From an uncultured Muribaculaceae bacterium (GTDB taxonomy: Bacteria > Bacteroidota > Bacteroidia > Bacteroidales > Muribaculaceae), in assembly GCA_947525975.1 (NCBI GenBank), contig CANNVE010000013.1, positions 1-64,000 on the forward strand: a stretch of 64,000 bases of DNA. Direction: 5' to 3'. Position numbers and translations under genes: made by a program. This document shows positions 51,374-60,170 of the stretch, one piece after another. The notes beneath the pieces were generated by a model. It did not search any database. It saw only the letters and a program-made list of their open reading frames with translations, and was not told the DNA's origin. Numbering within the stretch: the stretch's first letter is position 1; the number at the start of each line of letters is the position of its first letter.

Positions 51374-52912
51374 ATGGGTTTATCAACAGAAATTAAAAAG
51401 TTACTGCTTATGGCTCTAATGGCAGCGTCGATGGCTGCGTGTTCTCCTTCGTCAAAGGGAGGCGATGCCAACAACGAAACACAGAATAAAATTAAGCTCG
51501 GTGTCGCTGACATCGAGGTGGTATGTCATGGCGATGTGCCCGCTGACCTCTCCGCTGTAGTCGGGGTGAGTTCAATATTTGACAGGACATTCACGTCGGA
51601 GGAGACGCAATTGAGCGAATCCGGCGCGGGCAGGCTCGCCGGGCAGATAGAGATAGAGACGCCCCGTGCAATCGCTGCATTTATGCTTATGGGCGATGCT
51701 GACAGATACGCTATGGGATATGTGGAACTGTCGCAGGAGACGCCGCTTGTGATTGATGTGACATTCGCCGACGGGAAAGCCGTGAAGGCGGTGAAGTCAA
51801 ACGAAGATGGCGTTAACGCCAATCCGCTGATGCTTTCGCCCGACGACAAAGACATGATGCTGACCGATGCGGCATACATAGCGGCCAGTCCGGGATATTG
51901 GAACAAGGAAAAACAGCCGCGCCTATATGTGGAAGATTGCGCTGATGCCGGAAAGGCTATTGAGAAGTTTGATGAATTCAGGGCATACGTCATCGACCAG
52001 GCTCTGCACGGCAGGGAGGTGCCCGCCGCATTTGACGGCTGGTTTCTGACGCATCTCAACAATATGATTTACGGAGACTATTACCTTGGATACCGCGAAT
52101 TTATTGAAAATGAGGGCGCGGAACTGCCGATTGAATTTTTCCGTTTTCTCAACGACATTGACTTCAATTGGCTGCTGACCCACGATGTGGTCACCGGGCC
52201 CAACTACATGATGCGCAAAATGCTGTCAAGCCCCAACCTCGGGCTGAAGCCGATAGGGGAGATGCCCGTGGCTGAATGGCAGGCGCAGACAAAGGCAAGC
52301 CTCGGCAGGGTGATGGACGATGTGCCTCAGCTGCTGCTCGACATGCTTTCGGCCACTTCCTACGCCGAGCAGCTCAATGCCAACAAGCCGCTGTCGGAAG
52401 CGCAGATTGAGAATATCAAGGCCGGATACGGCGATGACCTCGGCAAGCTTCTGCTCATCAAGAATGAAAGGCTTGTGAGCGACCTGAACACCGAGGTGGA
52501 CATGGCCGACCTTTCGGGCGAGGAATTCATGCTGCAGCGATACATCGACGAGAATTTCGCCGGACTCCCCGTGGTGGTGGACACATGGAACACATGGTGC
52601 ATGCCCTGCATGGAGGCACACAAGAATGTGGAGCCGCTGCGCGAGCTGCCGGAGAGCGAGGGAGTGGTGTTCCTGTATGTGAGCGACGTGACATCGCCCT
52701 TGGCCGAGTGGCAGCGCCATGCCCCGCACATAGGCGGAAAGCACGTGCGCATCAGCGAGGCGTCGCGCGACGCGATGGGCAAGACCTACGATCTGAAGGC
52801 CTTCCCCTCCTACCTGTTCTTCGACGCCGACCATAAGCTGAACCGCACGGTCACAGCCTATCCCGGCGACAAGAAATTCCTGCAATACATCAAGGAGGTC
52901 AATCCGCAGTGA
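51374..52912 (+). CDS. TlpA-like thioredoxin-fold lipoprotein
   Basis: 512 residues. Signal peptide with lipobox MAAC (Cys23). Residues ~35-370 are an uncharacterised region: beta-rich first (DUF4369-like position), then helical. The C-terminal ~130 residues are a thioredoxin/TlpA domain, LPVVVDTWNTWCMPCMEAHKN, with the redox pair C409 and C412 and the cis-Pro loop KAFPSYLFFD. It is predicted to reduce or isomerise disulfides in the periplasm, unlike the Cys-less relative at 8334. It is isolated between repeat arrays. No canonical promoter was seen in the AT-rich leader. Confidence 0.88.
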   Translation: MGLSTEIKKLLLMALMAASMAACSPSSKGGDANNETQNKIKLGVADIEVVCHGDVPADLSAVVGVSSIFDRTFTSEETQLSESGAGRLAGQIEIETPRAIAAFMLMGDADRYAMGYVELSQETPLVIDVTFADGKAVKAVKSNEDGVNANPLMLSPDDKDMMLTDAAYIAASPGYWNKEKQPRLYVEDCADAGKAIEKFDEFRAYVIDQALHGREVPAAFDGWFLTHLNNMIYGDYYLGYREFIENEGAELPIEFFRFLNDIDFNWLLTHDVVTGPNYMMRKMLSSPNLGLKPIGEMPVAEWQAQTKASLGRVMDDVPQLLLDMLSATSYAEQLNANKPLSEAQIENIKAGYGDDLGKLLLIKNERLVSDLNTEVDMADLSGEEFMLQRYIDENFAGLPVVVDTWNTWCMPCMEAHKNVEPLRELPESEGVVFLYVSDVTSPLAEWQRHAPHIGGKHVRISEASRDAMGKTYDLKAFPSYLFFDADHKLNRTVTAYPGDKKFLQYIKEVNPQ

Positions 52913-52920
52913 GCAAGGAA

Positions 52921-52940
52921 GGGCGATTGAAAAATCGCCC
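52921..52940 (+). repeat. GGGCGATT-GAAA-AATCGCCC hairpin
   Basis: An 8-bp stem closed by a GAAA tetraloop, 8 bp after the lipoprotein stop. Same family as 2898 and 50551, and it may end the transcript. Confidence 0.75.
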
Positions 52941-52967
52941 GATAACGCCACCCCTCGGCCCAGGAAG

Positions 52968-53222
52968 ACGGATTGTCACAGATCCACACGGATTAACACG
53001 GATTTTTTTTCATTTATCGGCAGCCCATGGGGAGAGATTACCGCCCGAGGGCTTCCGTAGGAAGCCGATTTATAGTAACCGGGCATGCCGAAGCGAAGCG
53101 CAGGCATGCCCGGCTTGCATGCAACAGCGCCCGGCATCCAGAGGAAGCCGAAAGAATCACAATGGACTTCAGCTAAATGAAATTAATCCGTGTTAATCCG
53201 TGTGGATCTGTGATAATCCGTG
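52968..53222. mobile_element. MITE-like element with ~49-bp terminal inverted repeats
   Basis: Left end 52968-53017 (ACGGATTGTCACAGATCC...CATTTA) and right end 53174-53222 are inverted copies of each other, with about two to three mismatches and one length change in the T run. The interior carries GGAAGCCGATTTATAGTAACC and the CCGGGCATGCC/GGCATGCCCGG stem shared with the array at 50599-51117. No ORF of transposase size is present. A target-site duplication was not evident by eye. Confidence 0.7.
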
Positions 53223-53323
53223 TTTTGGATCATTGGCTGGCTTTATCCGACGATTCCATGTGATAATGGAGGTGGAAATTAGCTAAATGTTGTTTAAATG
53301 GCGGGTTTTAGGGTGAAAAAAGC

Positions 53324-53331
53324 TATATTTG
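53324..53331 (+). promoter_or_regulatory. -7 element before the 125-residue protein gene
   Basis: TATATTTG lies 29 bp before the ATG at 53361. This 53223-53360 segment is otherwise AT-rich spacer. Confidence 0.5.
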
Positions 53332-53360
53332 CTTATTATTCATTTTACACGCACTGAAAA

Positions 53361-53738
53361 ATGACCGACGAAGACAAGAAACGCCTGGCGGCTGACACTG
53401 ACGGCCTCGCGGCATACGAATACATCGCCAACCACATAGAGGACGGTCTCGACGATATCGACGCTGTCATCGAATATATGGCCAAGGCCGACACCACCGG
53501 CCAGATCATGGCGAGCACGGCCAAATATCTCCACGCCATAGACCATGACCGCTTTGAAAAGCAGATACAGGCGCTGGTGGAGGCCACTATCGGCAGGGAC
53601 CGCGAGCACAGATACCTGGCCGACATACTCATCGGCATCTACGGGCCTGACTATGAGCAGCGCGCCGAGGAGCTGATCGAGACCGACAATAACTTCCGAC
53701 GCATCTACAAGCGCCTTTATCCCAACAATCCCATCTGA
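53361..53738 (+). CDS. Small helical protein of unknown function
   Basis: 125 residues, no signal peptide and no family recognised. The sequence is acidic and predicted mostly helical (YEYIANHIEDGLDDIDAVIEYM, then ASTAKYLHAIDHDRFEKQIQALVEATIGRD, then DYEQRAEELIETDNNFRRIYKRLYP). It has a promoter-like TATATTTG upstream and is followed after 16 bp by the cyclophilin gene, so the two may be co-transcribed. Cytoplasmic. Codon use is ordinary for this genome, which supports a real gene. Confidence 0.78.
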   Translation: MTDEDKKRLAADTDGLAAYEYIANHIEDGLDDIDAVIEYMAKADTTGQIMASTAKYLHAIDHDRFEKQIQALVEATIGRDREHRYLADILIGIYGPDYEQRAEELIETDNNFRRIYKRLYPNNPI

Positions 53739-53754
53739 CACCCTATAGCTAACT

Positions 53755-54609
53755 ATGATAAAAAAGTTTTTTATGGCGTGCGGCGCGGCCCTATGCCTTG
53801 CTGCATGCAGCAATAGCGCCGCAGGCTCATCAGCAGCCTCTGCCGCCGCCGACTCAACTACAATAGAAATGGCAACAGACACAGCATCAGTAAAAGTCGA
53901 GGTGAAGACCACGCTCGGCGACTTCACCGTGCTGCTCTACGGCGATACGCCCGGGCACCGCGACAACTTCGTAAAGCACGTCAACGAGAATTTCTATGAC
54001 AGCCTCCTCTTCCACCGCGTGATAGAGGGCTTCATGGTGCAGGCCGGAGACCCCGACTCAAAGAATGCCCGTCCCGGGCAGATGCTCGGATCGGGAGACC
54101 CGGGTTACACCCTCCCCGCCGAGATCGTGTATCCCAAGCACTTCCACAAGCGCGGAGCGCTTGCCGCAGCGCGCACCGGCGACCAGGTGAATCCCGAGCG
54201 CCGCTCTTCAGGCTCACAATTCTATGTGGTCACCGGCGAGAAGCTCACCGAAGATCAGATGAAGAATATGCAGATATCGATGGCATTCAACGAGCTTGCC
54301 CGCCAGCATATGGATGAAGTGCGCCGCTTGATGCAAACCCAGGACCGCGCCGGCCTGCAGAAGCTCGAAGACCAGATCAAGGCCGAGGCCATGAAGCAGG
54401 CCGAGGAGGGAAAATCGCCCGTGACGGCTGAGATGATCGAGGCTTACACCACAGTGGGCGGCACTCCGCACCTCGACGGCCAGTACACGGTGTTCGGCGA
54501 GGTGATCTCGGGAATGGACACCATCGACAAGATCGAAAAAGTACGCACCGGCCAGGCTGACCGCCCCGTGGAGGATGTGCGCATACTCTCAATGAAAGTG
54601 ATTGACTGA
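53755..54609 (+). CDS. Cyclophilin-type peptidyl-prolyl isomerase lipoprotein
   Basis: 284 residues. Lipobox CLAAC with Cys18, a Ser/Ala-rich linker, then a cyclophilin domain: VEVKTTLGDFTVLLYGDTPGHRDNFVKHV, LFHRVIEGFMVQAGDP, RSSGSQFYVVTG, GQYTVFGEVISGMDTIDKIEKV. An insertion of about 60 helical residues (DQMKNMQISMAFNELARQHMDEVRRLM...) splits the domain, a common Bacteroidetes variant. It assists proline-limited folding in the periplasm. Followed by the M16 protease gene after 7 bp. Confidence 0.93.
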   Translation: MIKKFFMACGAALCLAACSNSAAGSSAASAAADSTTIEMATDTASVKVEVKTTLGDFTVLLYGDTPGHRDNFVKHVNENFYDSLLFHRVIEGFMVQAGDPDSKNARPGQMLGSGDPGYTLPAEIVYPKHFHKRGALAAARTGDQVNPERRSSGSQFYVVTGEKLTEDQMKNMQISMAFNELARQHMDEVRRLMQTQDRAGLQKLEDQIKAEAMKQAEEGKSPVTAEMIEAYTTVGGTPHLDGQYTVFGEVISGMDTIDKIEKVRTGQADRPVEDVRILSMKVID

Positions 54610-54616
54610 AAAAAGG

Positions 54617-55867
54617 ATGATTCCTTACTCTACATTTACGCTTGAAAACGGATTGCGGGTCGTGCATAGTCACGACCCGCAATCGGCTATGTGCGCCGTG
54701 GTGGTGCTTTACGACACCGGCGGGCGCGACGAATCGCCCGAGCTCACGGGCATGGCCCATCTGTTTGAGCACCTGATGTTCGGCGGCTCGGCCAATGTTC
54801 CTGACTTCGACTCCACCCTTGAGATGGCCGGAGGCAACAGCAACGCCGCCACGAGCAATGACTTCACCATATTTTATGACCAGCTGCCGGTGCAGAATGT
54901 GGAGACGGCCCTCTATCTGGAGAGCGACCGCATGCTGGCCCTGGCATTCAGCGACAAGGCTCTTGAGGTGCAGAGGCAGGTGGTGATAGAGGAGTTCAAG
55001 GAAGTGTGCCTCAACCGCCCCTACGGCAAGGTGTCGCACGCGCTGCGGCCTCTGCTGTATAAAGACCATCCATACCGCTGGCCGGTGATCGGCATAGAGC
55101 CGGGCCACATAGCCAAGGTGTGCCAGGACGACGTGCGCTCATGGCACCGCGCCCACTACGCGCCCGAAAATGCGATACTCTGCATCGTGGGCAACCTCAG
55201 CCTCGAAAGGGTGGAGGAACTGGCCCGGAAATGGTTCGGGCCGATACCCTGCCGTTCTGTGCCCGTGCGCGATCTGCCCGATGACCCGTGGCCCCTGCAG
55301 GAGCGCCGCGCGGTGATCACCGACAATGTGCCTCAGACCCTGGTGTCGATAGCCTACCGCATGGACCGATACGGCACCCCCGGCTATTACGCGGCTGACG
55401 CCATCACCGACATCCTATCGGCCGGAAAGAGCTCGAGGCTCTATCAGCGGCTTGTGCTCGGCACAGACCTGTTCACGGGCGCTGACGCCTCGATCACCGG
55501 ATCGGAGGAGTCGGGATATCTGATATTGCAGGGGCAATTGGCGCGGGAGGACGACGAGGCGTTGGAGCAGGCCATAACCATGCTGCAGGAGCAGGCCCGC
55601 GAACTGGCACAGGAAGGCAATGTGAGCGCATATGAGCTCGAGCGCACCAAAAACCGCTATGAGAGCACCTTCACGATGGAAAATGTGGGGCTTATATTCC
55701 GCGCCCAGAATCTGGCCATGGCCGTATACCACGGCGAGGACATCAACGGCATAGTGGCCCGTTACCGCTCAATCACCGCCGGCGAGATAGCGTCAACGGC
55801 CCGGCGCCTCTTCATCGACCACGCCCCTGGCATAGTCATCTGCCGCCCCACTCCAAAAGAGCCGTGA
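54617..55867 (+). CDS. M16 family zinc protease
   Basis: 416 residues from the ATG at 54617; an in-frame TTG at 54602 overlaps the upstream gene and is less likely. The inverted zinc motif HLFEH (HxxEH) lies in GMAHLFEHLMFGGSANVPDF, with the distal Glu in the following QRQVVIEEFKE helix. There is a single M16 N-plus-C domain pair, and no signal peptide is visible at the chosen start. Processing-peptidase-like. It probably shares a transcript with the cyclophilin. Confidence 0.92.
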   Translation: MIPYSTFTLENGLRVVHSHDPQSAMCAVVVLYDTGGRDESPELTGMAHLFEHLMFGGSANVPDFDSTLEMAGGNSNAATSNDFTIFYDQLPVQNVETALYLESDRMLALAFSDKALEVQRQVVIEEFKEVCLNRPYGKVSHALRPLLYKDHPYRWPVIGIEPGHIAKVCQDDVRSWHRAHYAPENAILCIVGNLSLERVEELARKWFGPIPCRSVPVRDLPDDPWPLQERRAVITDNVPQTLVSIAYRMDRYGTPGYYAADAITDILSAGKSSRLYQRLVLGTDLFTGADASITGSEESGYLILQGQLAREDDEALEQAITMLQEQARELAQEGNVSAYELERTKNRYESTFTMENVGLIFRAQNLAMAVYHGEDINGIVARYRSITAGEIASTARRLFIDHAPGIVICRPTPKEP

Positions 55868-55890
55868 AGCAGGAAGATGCTTGACGATTG

Positions 55891-55929
55891 GAATAGAAAC
55901 CGTGGTTTCCACAACCGTGGTTTCTATTC
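55891..55929 (+). terminator. Terminator after the M16 gene
   Basis: GAATAGAAACC / GGTTTCTATTC, 11-bp perfect stem with an inner GTGG/CCAC hairpin, 23 bp past the stop. The following spacer to 56064 has a GCCCTC/GAGGGC stem at 55991-56021 and nothing else. Confidence 0.7.
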
Positions 55930-56064
55930 GCAAAAATAGTAAATTATCCAGACTGTGACAAATAAATCAGAAAAAAGAAACCGTTGACATAGCCCTCCGC
56001 ATCAAGCCGCCAAGCCGAGGGCATAATGGTATGGGGAGGTGGAGATGTTTTTTGGGGGGAGGGG

Positions 56065-56634
56065 TCAGCGGATGTCGATTAGCTTGTGGGTTTGGAGCGA
56101 AAGGTGCCAATGGGGGTGAGCCTTGATGTATTCGATGGTTTCGCGGGTGTTGAGGCCCGAGCAAGGCTGAAGGCATAGCCTCTTGGCATTGAAATGCGAG
56201 GCGATGGACTCGACGTCCTGTCCCTGGTACACGATCTTGAGCTCATCCACTCGCTGTATGCCCCAGGGGGCATCCTTGGGCGAGCAAGTGACCCAATCGA
56301 TGTTTGCCGGCACGGGCAGCGAGCCGTTGGTCTCTATCTGCACGTAATATCCGGCGCGGTGCAGGGCGTCGACAAAGGCTTCGTCGATCTGCATGGCGGG
56401 CTCGCCGCCGGTGACCACGGCGTGCATGGGCGTGTGGTCGGGCGCTCCGGCCTCGCGCCGGGTCCGGGCCATCTCTTCGATAATTTCCGATGTGGTCATC
56501 TCGCTGTAGGCGGCGAAGTCAGTGTCGCAGAAAGCGCACTTGCGGTTGCAGCCGCTCAGCCTCACGAATACGGCCGGTGTGCCGGTGTGCAGTCCCTCGC
56601 CTTGCAGCGAGTAGAATATTTCATTGACGCGCAT
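56065..56634 (-). CDS. queE: 7-carboxy-7-deazaguanine synthase
   Basis: 189 residues, radical SAM enzyme of queuosine synthesis that converts 6-carboxytetrahydropterin to CDG. The cluster motif is GCNRKCAFCDTDF (CxxxCxxC), and the N-terminus MRVNEIFYSLQGEGLHTGTPAVFVRLSGC is diagnostic of QueE. The frame runs open to 56907, but that part overlaps queD and is unlike QueE, so the ATG at 56634 is used. It is 11 bp downstream of queD. Confidence 0.95.
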   Translation of the reverse strand: MRVNEIFYSLQGEGLHTGTPAVFVRLSGCNRKCAFCDTDFAAYSEMTTSEIIEEMARTRREAGAPDHTPMHAVVTGGEPAMQIDEAFVDALHRAGYYVQIETNGSLPVPANIDWVTCSPKDAPWGIQRVDELKIVYQGQDVESIASHFNAKRLCLQPCSGLNTRETIEYIKAHPHWHLSLQTHKLIDIR

Positions 56635-56645
56635 GACCGTGACGA

Positions 56646-56975
56646 TTAGATTTCGTATGCTGCTGTGTTGCCCTCCGATTCCTGCACGTCGACCCGATAG
56701 CAGTTGGGCACTTGCTCGCATATCCAGCGGGCGAGATTCTCGGCTGTGGGGTTGAAAGGCACCACGTCGTTGAGGTATGCGTGGTCGAGGCGGTCCATCA
56801 CAGCCGTCTTGATGTGGGTAAAGTCTGTGACCATGCCGTTGCTGTCGAGCTTTTCGGCCCGGCAGTGCACGGTGATGATCCAGTTGTGTCCGTGCAGATT
56901 TGTGCATTTGCTCGGATAGTCGAGCTCAAGGCGGTGGCTCGCCGATATTTCGATGCGCTTTGTGACGTAGTACAT
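56646..56975 (-). CDS. queD: 6-carboxytetrahydropterin synthase
   Basis: 109 residues, PTPS fold. Zinc ligands are His14 (SASHRL) and His28/His30 (LHGHNW). The catalytic Cys24 lies in PSKCTNLHGH, and the C-terminal Glu in VQESEGNTAAYE. It makes the substrate of QueE from dihydroneopterin triphosphate. QueC and FolE are not in the window. It starts 17 bp after cca. Confidence 0.95.
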   Translation of the reverse strand: MYYVTKRIEISASHRLELDYPSKCTNLHGHNWIITVHCRAEKLDSNGMVTDFTHIKTAVMDRLDHAYLNDVVPFNPTAENLARWICEQVPNCYRVDVQESEGNTAAYEI

Positions 56976-56992
56976 TGTGCGTTTCAGGGGTG

Positions 56993-58471
56993 TTAGTCGT
57001 TGGGGGTATGAGTCGGTTGGGGGTCAGCTGTGCGGCTTTCCTTCCATTTGTCGAGGCCGGCAGGCTCTATGCCTTTCTCGCGGGCCATGTCGAGGACAAA
57101 GGCGAGGCATCCGTCTGCGCTGTTTTCGATGTCGCAGTCTTTTGCGGCCTTGGTCATGGCCTGCATGAAGCAGCCCACTTCCTTGCCCTGCGGCAGTGAG
57201 AATATCGCCATTATGTCAAATCCGTCGAGAGCCGGGCGGAATTTGCTGTCTTCGTCTTTTGCCTTGATGTCGAGGAATTTGCGGTCGACAATGTCAAAAT
57301 TCTCGAGAAACCGCTGTTTCTTGGCTATGTTTTTTGAGGTGATGTCGGCGCGGGCCAGCGTCATCAGGTCGGTGAGGTCTTCCTCGGCGTAATTGATGAG
57401 TCGGCGCACGGCGCTGTCGGTCACTTCGTCCTCCACGAGGGCTATCGGACGCATGTGCAGCTCCACGAGTTTCTGCACATATTTCATCTCCTGTCCCAGG
57501 GGCAGCTTAAGCCTGCGGAATATGGCGGGCACCATTTTCGAGCCCACGAAGTTGTGGTTGTGGAATGTCCAGCCTATCTGCTGGTCCCATCTCTTTGTCA
57601 CGGGCTTGGCTATGTCATGGAGCAGGGCTGCCCATCGCAGCCATATATTGTCGGTCTTCTCCGCCACGTTGTCGAGCACTTGCAGCGTGTGGTAGAAATT
57701 GTCTTTGTGTCCGCGGCCGTTGACCACCTCCACGCCTTTCATGGCCGCGAGCTCGGGGAATATCAGCCTGAGCAGGCCGGTGCGCAGGAGCAGGTCCCAT
57801 CCTGTCGACGGCTTGGGCGATGCCATGATCTTCTGCAGCTCGGTGGTGATGCGCTCCACGGTGATGATGCTGATGCGCTCGGCGTTGCGCGCTATCGAAT
57901 CGAGCGTGTCGGGGTATATGTCAAAACCGAGCTGAGTGGCGAAGCGTATGGCGCGCATCATGCGCAGGGGGTCGTCGCTGAATGTGATGTCAGGGTCGAG
58001 GGGTGTGCGTATGATGCGGTCGCATATGTCGTCGACTCCGCCGTAAAGGTCTATCAGTGAGCCGTAGGAGTCGGGGTTGAGGCTGATGGCCATGGCGTTG
58101 ATGGTGAAGTCGCGGCGGGCTATGTCGTCTTCGAGGGTGCCATCCTCCACGATCGGATTGCGGGAATCGCGGTTGTATGACTCTTTGCGCGCCCCTACGA
58201 ATTCGAGCTCCACGTCGCGGTGCTTCACCTGCGCGGTGCCGTAGTTGCGGTAGACGGCGAGGTGCGATTTGCGGCCCAGGGCCTTGTGCACGGCCTCGGC
58301 CAGCTCTATGCCGGAGCCGACGGTGACGAAGTCATAGTCTTTGTTGTGGCGGCGCAGGATGGCGTCGCGCACGTATCCGCCCACCACGTAGCATTCGCGT
58401 CCGAGCGAGCGGGCGCAATCGCCCACTTTCTTGAACACGGGGTCTTGTATCAGATGGCTCAGGTCGGTCAT
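56993..58471 (-). CDS. cca: CCA tRNA nucleotidyltransferase with HD domain
   Basis: 492 residues. Class II nucleotidyltransferase head: YVVGGYVRDAILRRHNKDYDFVTVG, with RRDFTINAMA and the ERISIITVERITTELQKI segment. The middle holds an HD phosphohydrolase domain (WAALLHDIAKPVTKRW). It adds or repairs the 3' CCA of tRNAs, and the HD part may trim 2',3'-cyclic or phosphate ends. Its start overlaps the stop of the aminopeptidase gene (ATGA). Confidence 0.95.
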   Translation of the reverse strand: MTDLSHLIQDPVFKKVGDCARSLGRECYVVGGYVRDAILRRHNKDYDFVTVGSGIELAEAVHKALGRKSHLAVYRNYGTAQVKHRDVELEFVGARKESYNRDSRNPIVEDGTLEDDIARRDFTINAMAISLNPDSYGSLIDLYGGVDDICDRIIRTPLDPDITFSDDPLRMMRAIRFATQLGFDIYPDTLDSIARNAERISIITVERITTELQKIMASPKPSTGWDLLLRTGLLRLIFPELAAMKGVEVVNGRGHKDNFYHTLQVLDNVAEKTDNIWLRWAALLHDIAKPVTKRWDQQIGWTFHNHNFVGSKMVPAIFRRLKLPLGQEMKYVQKLVELHMRPIALVEDEVTDSAVRRLINYAEEDLTDLMTLARADITSKNIAKKQRFLENFDIVDRKFLDIKAKDEDSKFRPALDGFDIMAIFSLPQGKEVGCFMQAMTKAAKDCDIENSADGCLAFVLDMAREKGIEPAGLDKWKESRTADPQPTHTPND

Positions 58472-59652
58472 TTGTCAAGGGCGATTAGGTCCTCGGGAGC
58501 GTTGGTGATGCACGTCATGCCCGATTCGGTCACGATATATGTGTTCTCTATGCCTACGGCTCCGGTGCCGGGAATCACGAATTTTGGCTCTAAGGCTATG
58601 GCGTTGCCTTCGGCCAGTATGTCGCGCGAGCGTGGGGCTATCACCGGAAGCTCGTTGATCTCGATGCCCACTCCGTGGCCCACGAATCCGGCGTGCTGGC
58701 GGTGGCCCATGAAGTAGTCTGCGAGGCCGGCTTCGGCGGCCATCTGCTCTGCTTTCTCATATAGAGCCTTTGCCTCAACGCCGGGCGCGCCCATCTGCTG
58801 CAGGGCGTGGCAGATGTCGATCGACACCTGATGGGCATAGCGCGCTCTCTCGTCGATAGAGCCTAAGGAGAATGTGCGTGTCATGTCGGTCATGTATCCT
58901 GTGTAGTTGCCGTTGACGTCGACCATCACGCTCATGCCGGGGCGTATGGGTGTGCCGTTGGCTCCCACCGGCAGGGATGGGTCCATGCCGGCTCCGCCCA
59001 TGGCGAAATCGTAGGGCGAGGGCGCGTCGGCGTTGTCGCCGGCAAGCACATTGCCCATGAATAGCTCCATGTCTTCGCCTTGCACCCTGAATTGCCCCAG
59101 ACAGCCTTCGAGGCGCGATGTGCGCTCGATCTCTATCTGCAGCTCATAGTCTGACATGCCCGGCTCATACATGCGCGGCACTTGCCTGTAGACGCGCTCC
59201 TGCTTCAGCCCCGACATGCGCATCTTCTCGATTTCGAAAGGTGTCTTGCAAGAGCGGGCCATAGCCATCGCTGCCGACAGGTCGGCAGGGGCGCGGCCAA
59301 TGGCTTTGGCAAGGCGCTCGGCCATGTTGTAGCTGAGGCGGCCAAGTTCAAGCCCCACGGTTTGAGGCAGTTCGACGCCTCTCACCTGCAGCTCGCCGGG
59401 TATGCCCTCGGGCTTGCGGATTGAGATGGCGGTGTCAGCAAGCAGGTGCACGGGGCGCTTCACGAAATATATAGGCGCATCGGCCCCTGCCAGGATCAGG
59501 GCGAAGCCGCTGTAGACTCTGCCTGTGAGGTAGTAGAGCGACGCGTTTGACGATATAAGGGCGGCTTCGATGCCTTGCTGCAGCATGGCCGCCTTTATCT
59601 TTTCTATCCTTATTTGCTGCTCCTTGGCGGAGATCAACACGAGATTTTCCAT
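58468..59652 (-). CDS. M24 family Xaa-Pro aminopeptidase-like protein
   Basis: 394 residues. The N-terminal creatinase-like domain (ALISSNASLYYLTGRVYSGFALIL) is followed by a pita-bread catalytic domain with metal ligands in MVDVNGNYTGYMTDMTRTF (two Asp), GHGVGIEINELP (His) and the late Glu of GIENTYIVTE. It is predicted to remove N-terminal residues before proline or split Xaa-Pro dipeptides in the cytoplasm. The frame extends to 59829 but those 59 residues read through gldH in another phase; the ATG at 59652 fits the family. Confidence 0.9.
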   Translation of the reverse strand: MENLVLISAKEQQIRIEKIKAAMLQQGIEAALISSNASLYYLTGRVYSGFALILAGADAPIYFVKRPVHLLADTAISIRKPEGIPGELQVRGVELPQTVGLELGRLSYNMAERLAKAIGRAPADLSAAMAMARSCKTPFEIEKMRMSGLKQERVYRQVPRMYEPGMSDYELQIEIERTSRLEGCLGQFRVQGEDMELFMGNVLAGDNADAPSPYDFAMGGAGMDPSLPVGANGTPIRPGMSVMVDVNGNYTGYMTDMTRTFSLGSIDERARYAHQVSIDICHALQQMGAPGVEAKALYEKAEQMAAEAGLADYFMGHRQHAGFVGHGVGIEINELPVIAPRSRDILAEGNAIALEPKFVIPGTGAVGIENTYIVTESGMTCITNAPEDLIALDK

Positions 59653-59657
59653 AAATA

Positions 59658-60170
59658 TCAGTGTTTCAGATTTGTGCGCATCACCACTATGCCTACCTGC
59701 TCTATTCCGGGCAACGTGTCTGCCCTCATGATGTGGCGCAGGCGCAGTGTGGTGCTGTCTTGAAGATGCACGCCGCGCAGCAGCGTGTCGGCGTATTGCA
59801 AGCCCACCCCTATGCCGTGGCCGCGCCATCGGCCGAAGTCATCGGCGAGCACGAGGTTGAAGGTGTCGGCGCGGAGGCTGTCGGCGGGTGTCGGGTATGA
59901 GAGCTCGAGCCATAGATTGGAGTACTCGTAATTGGCTGTGTGGCGCACCACTACGGCCACGTCAGACGTTGCCGTCGAGTCTATGTCGTAGGCGAGGGTG
60001 TCGGCGTATCTCCATCCGTCTTCGCCGAGATTCCAGTATCTGCTTGTCTCGTCGGCTGAGCCGCAGGCAGCGGTCAGCATCAGAGCGCCGGCGGCGCAGA
60101 CGGCTATTGCCCTTGATCGGGCTTTGGGGCCTGGCGCTCTGCGTCGGGCTGCGGGTTGCCTTTGTTCCAT
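59658..60170 (-). CDS. gldH: GldH-type gliding motility lipoprotein
   Basis: 170 residues. Signal peptide with Arg-rich n-region and lipobox LTAAC (Cys36). The mature part DETSRYWNLGEDGWRYADTLAYDID, VRHTANYEYSNLWLELSY and RHIMRADTLPGIEQVGIVVMR matches my picture of GldH, a lipoprotein found across Bacteroidetes and needed for gliding in Flavobacterium. Its start lies 67 bp inside the end of ricT in another frame. Its presence is in line with the T9SS-like tails on three proteins in this window, though GldH also occurs in non-gliders. Confidence 0.82.
   Translation of the reverse strand: MEQRQPAARRRAPGPKARSRAIAVCAAGALMLTAACGSADETSRYWNLGEDGWRYADTLAYDIDSTATSDVAVVVRHTANYEYSNLWLELSYPTPADSLRADTFNLVLADDFGRWRGHGIGVGLQYADTLLRGVHLQDSTTLRLRHIMRADTLPGIEQVGIVVMRTNLKH

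Noticed and set aside
56635..56907. N-terminal extension of queE
   Set aside because: Reads through queD in another frame; QueE proteins start at MRVNEIF-like sequences.
59653..59829. N-terminal extension of the M24 peptidase
   Set aside because: Low-complexity His/Arg translation of gldH DNA in the wrong frame.
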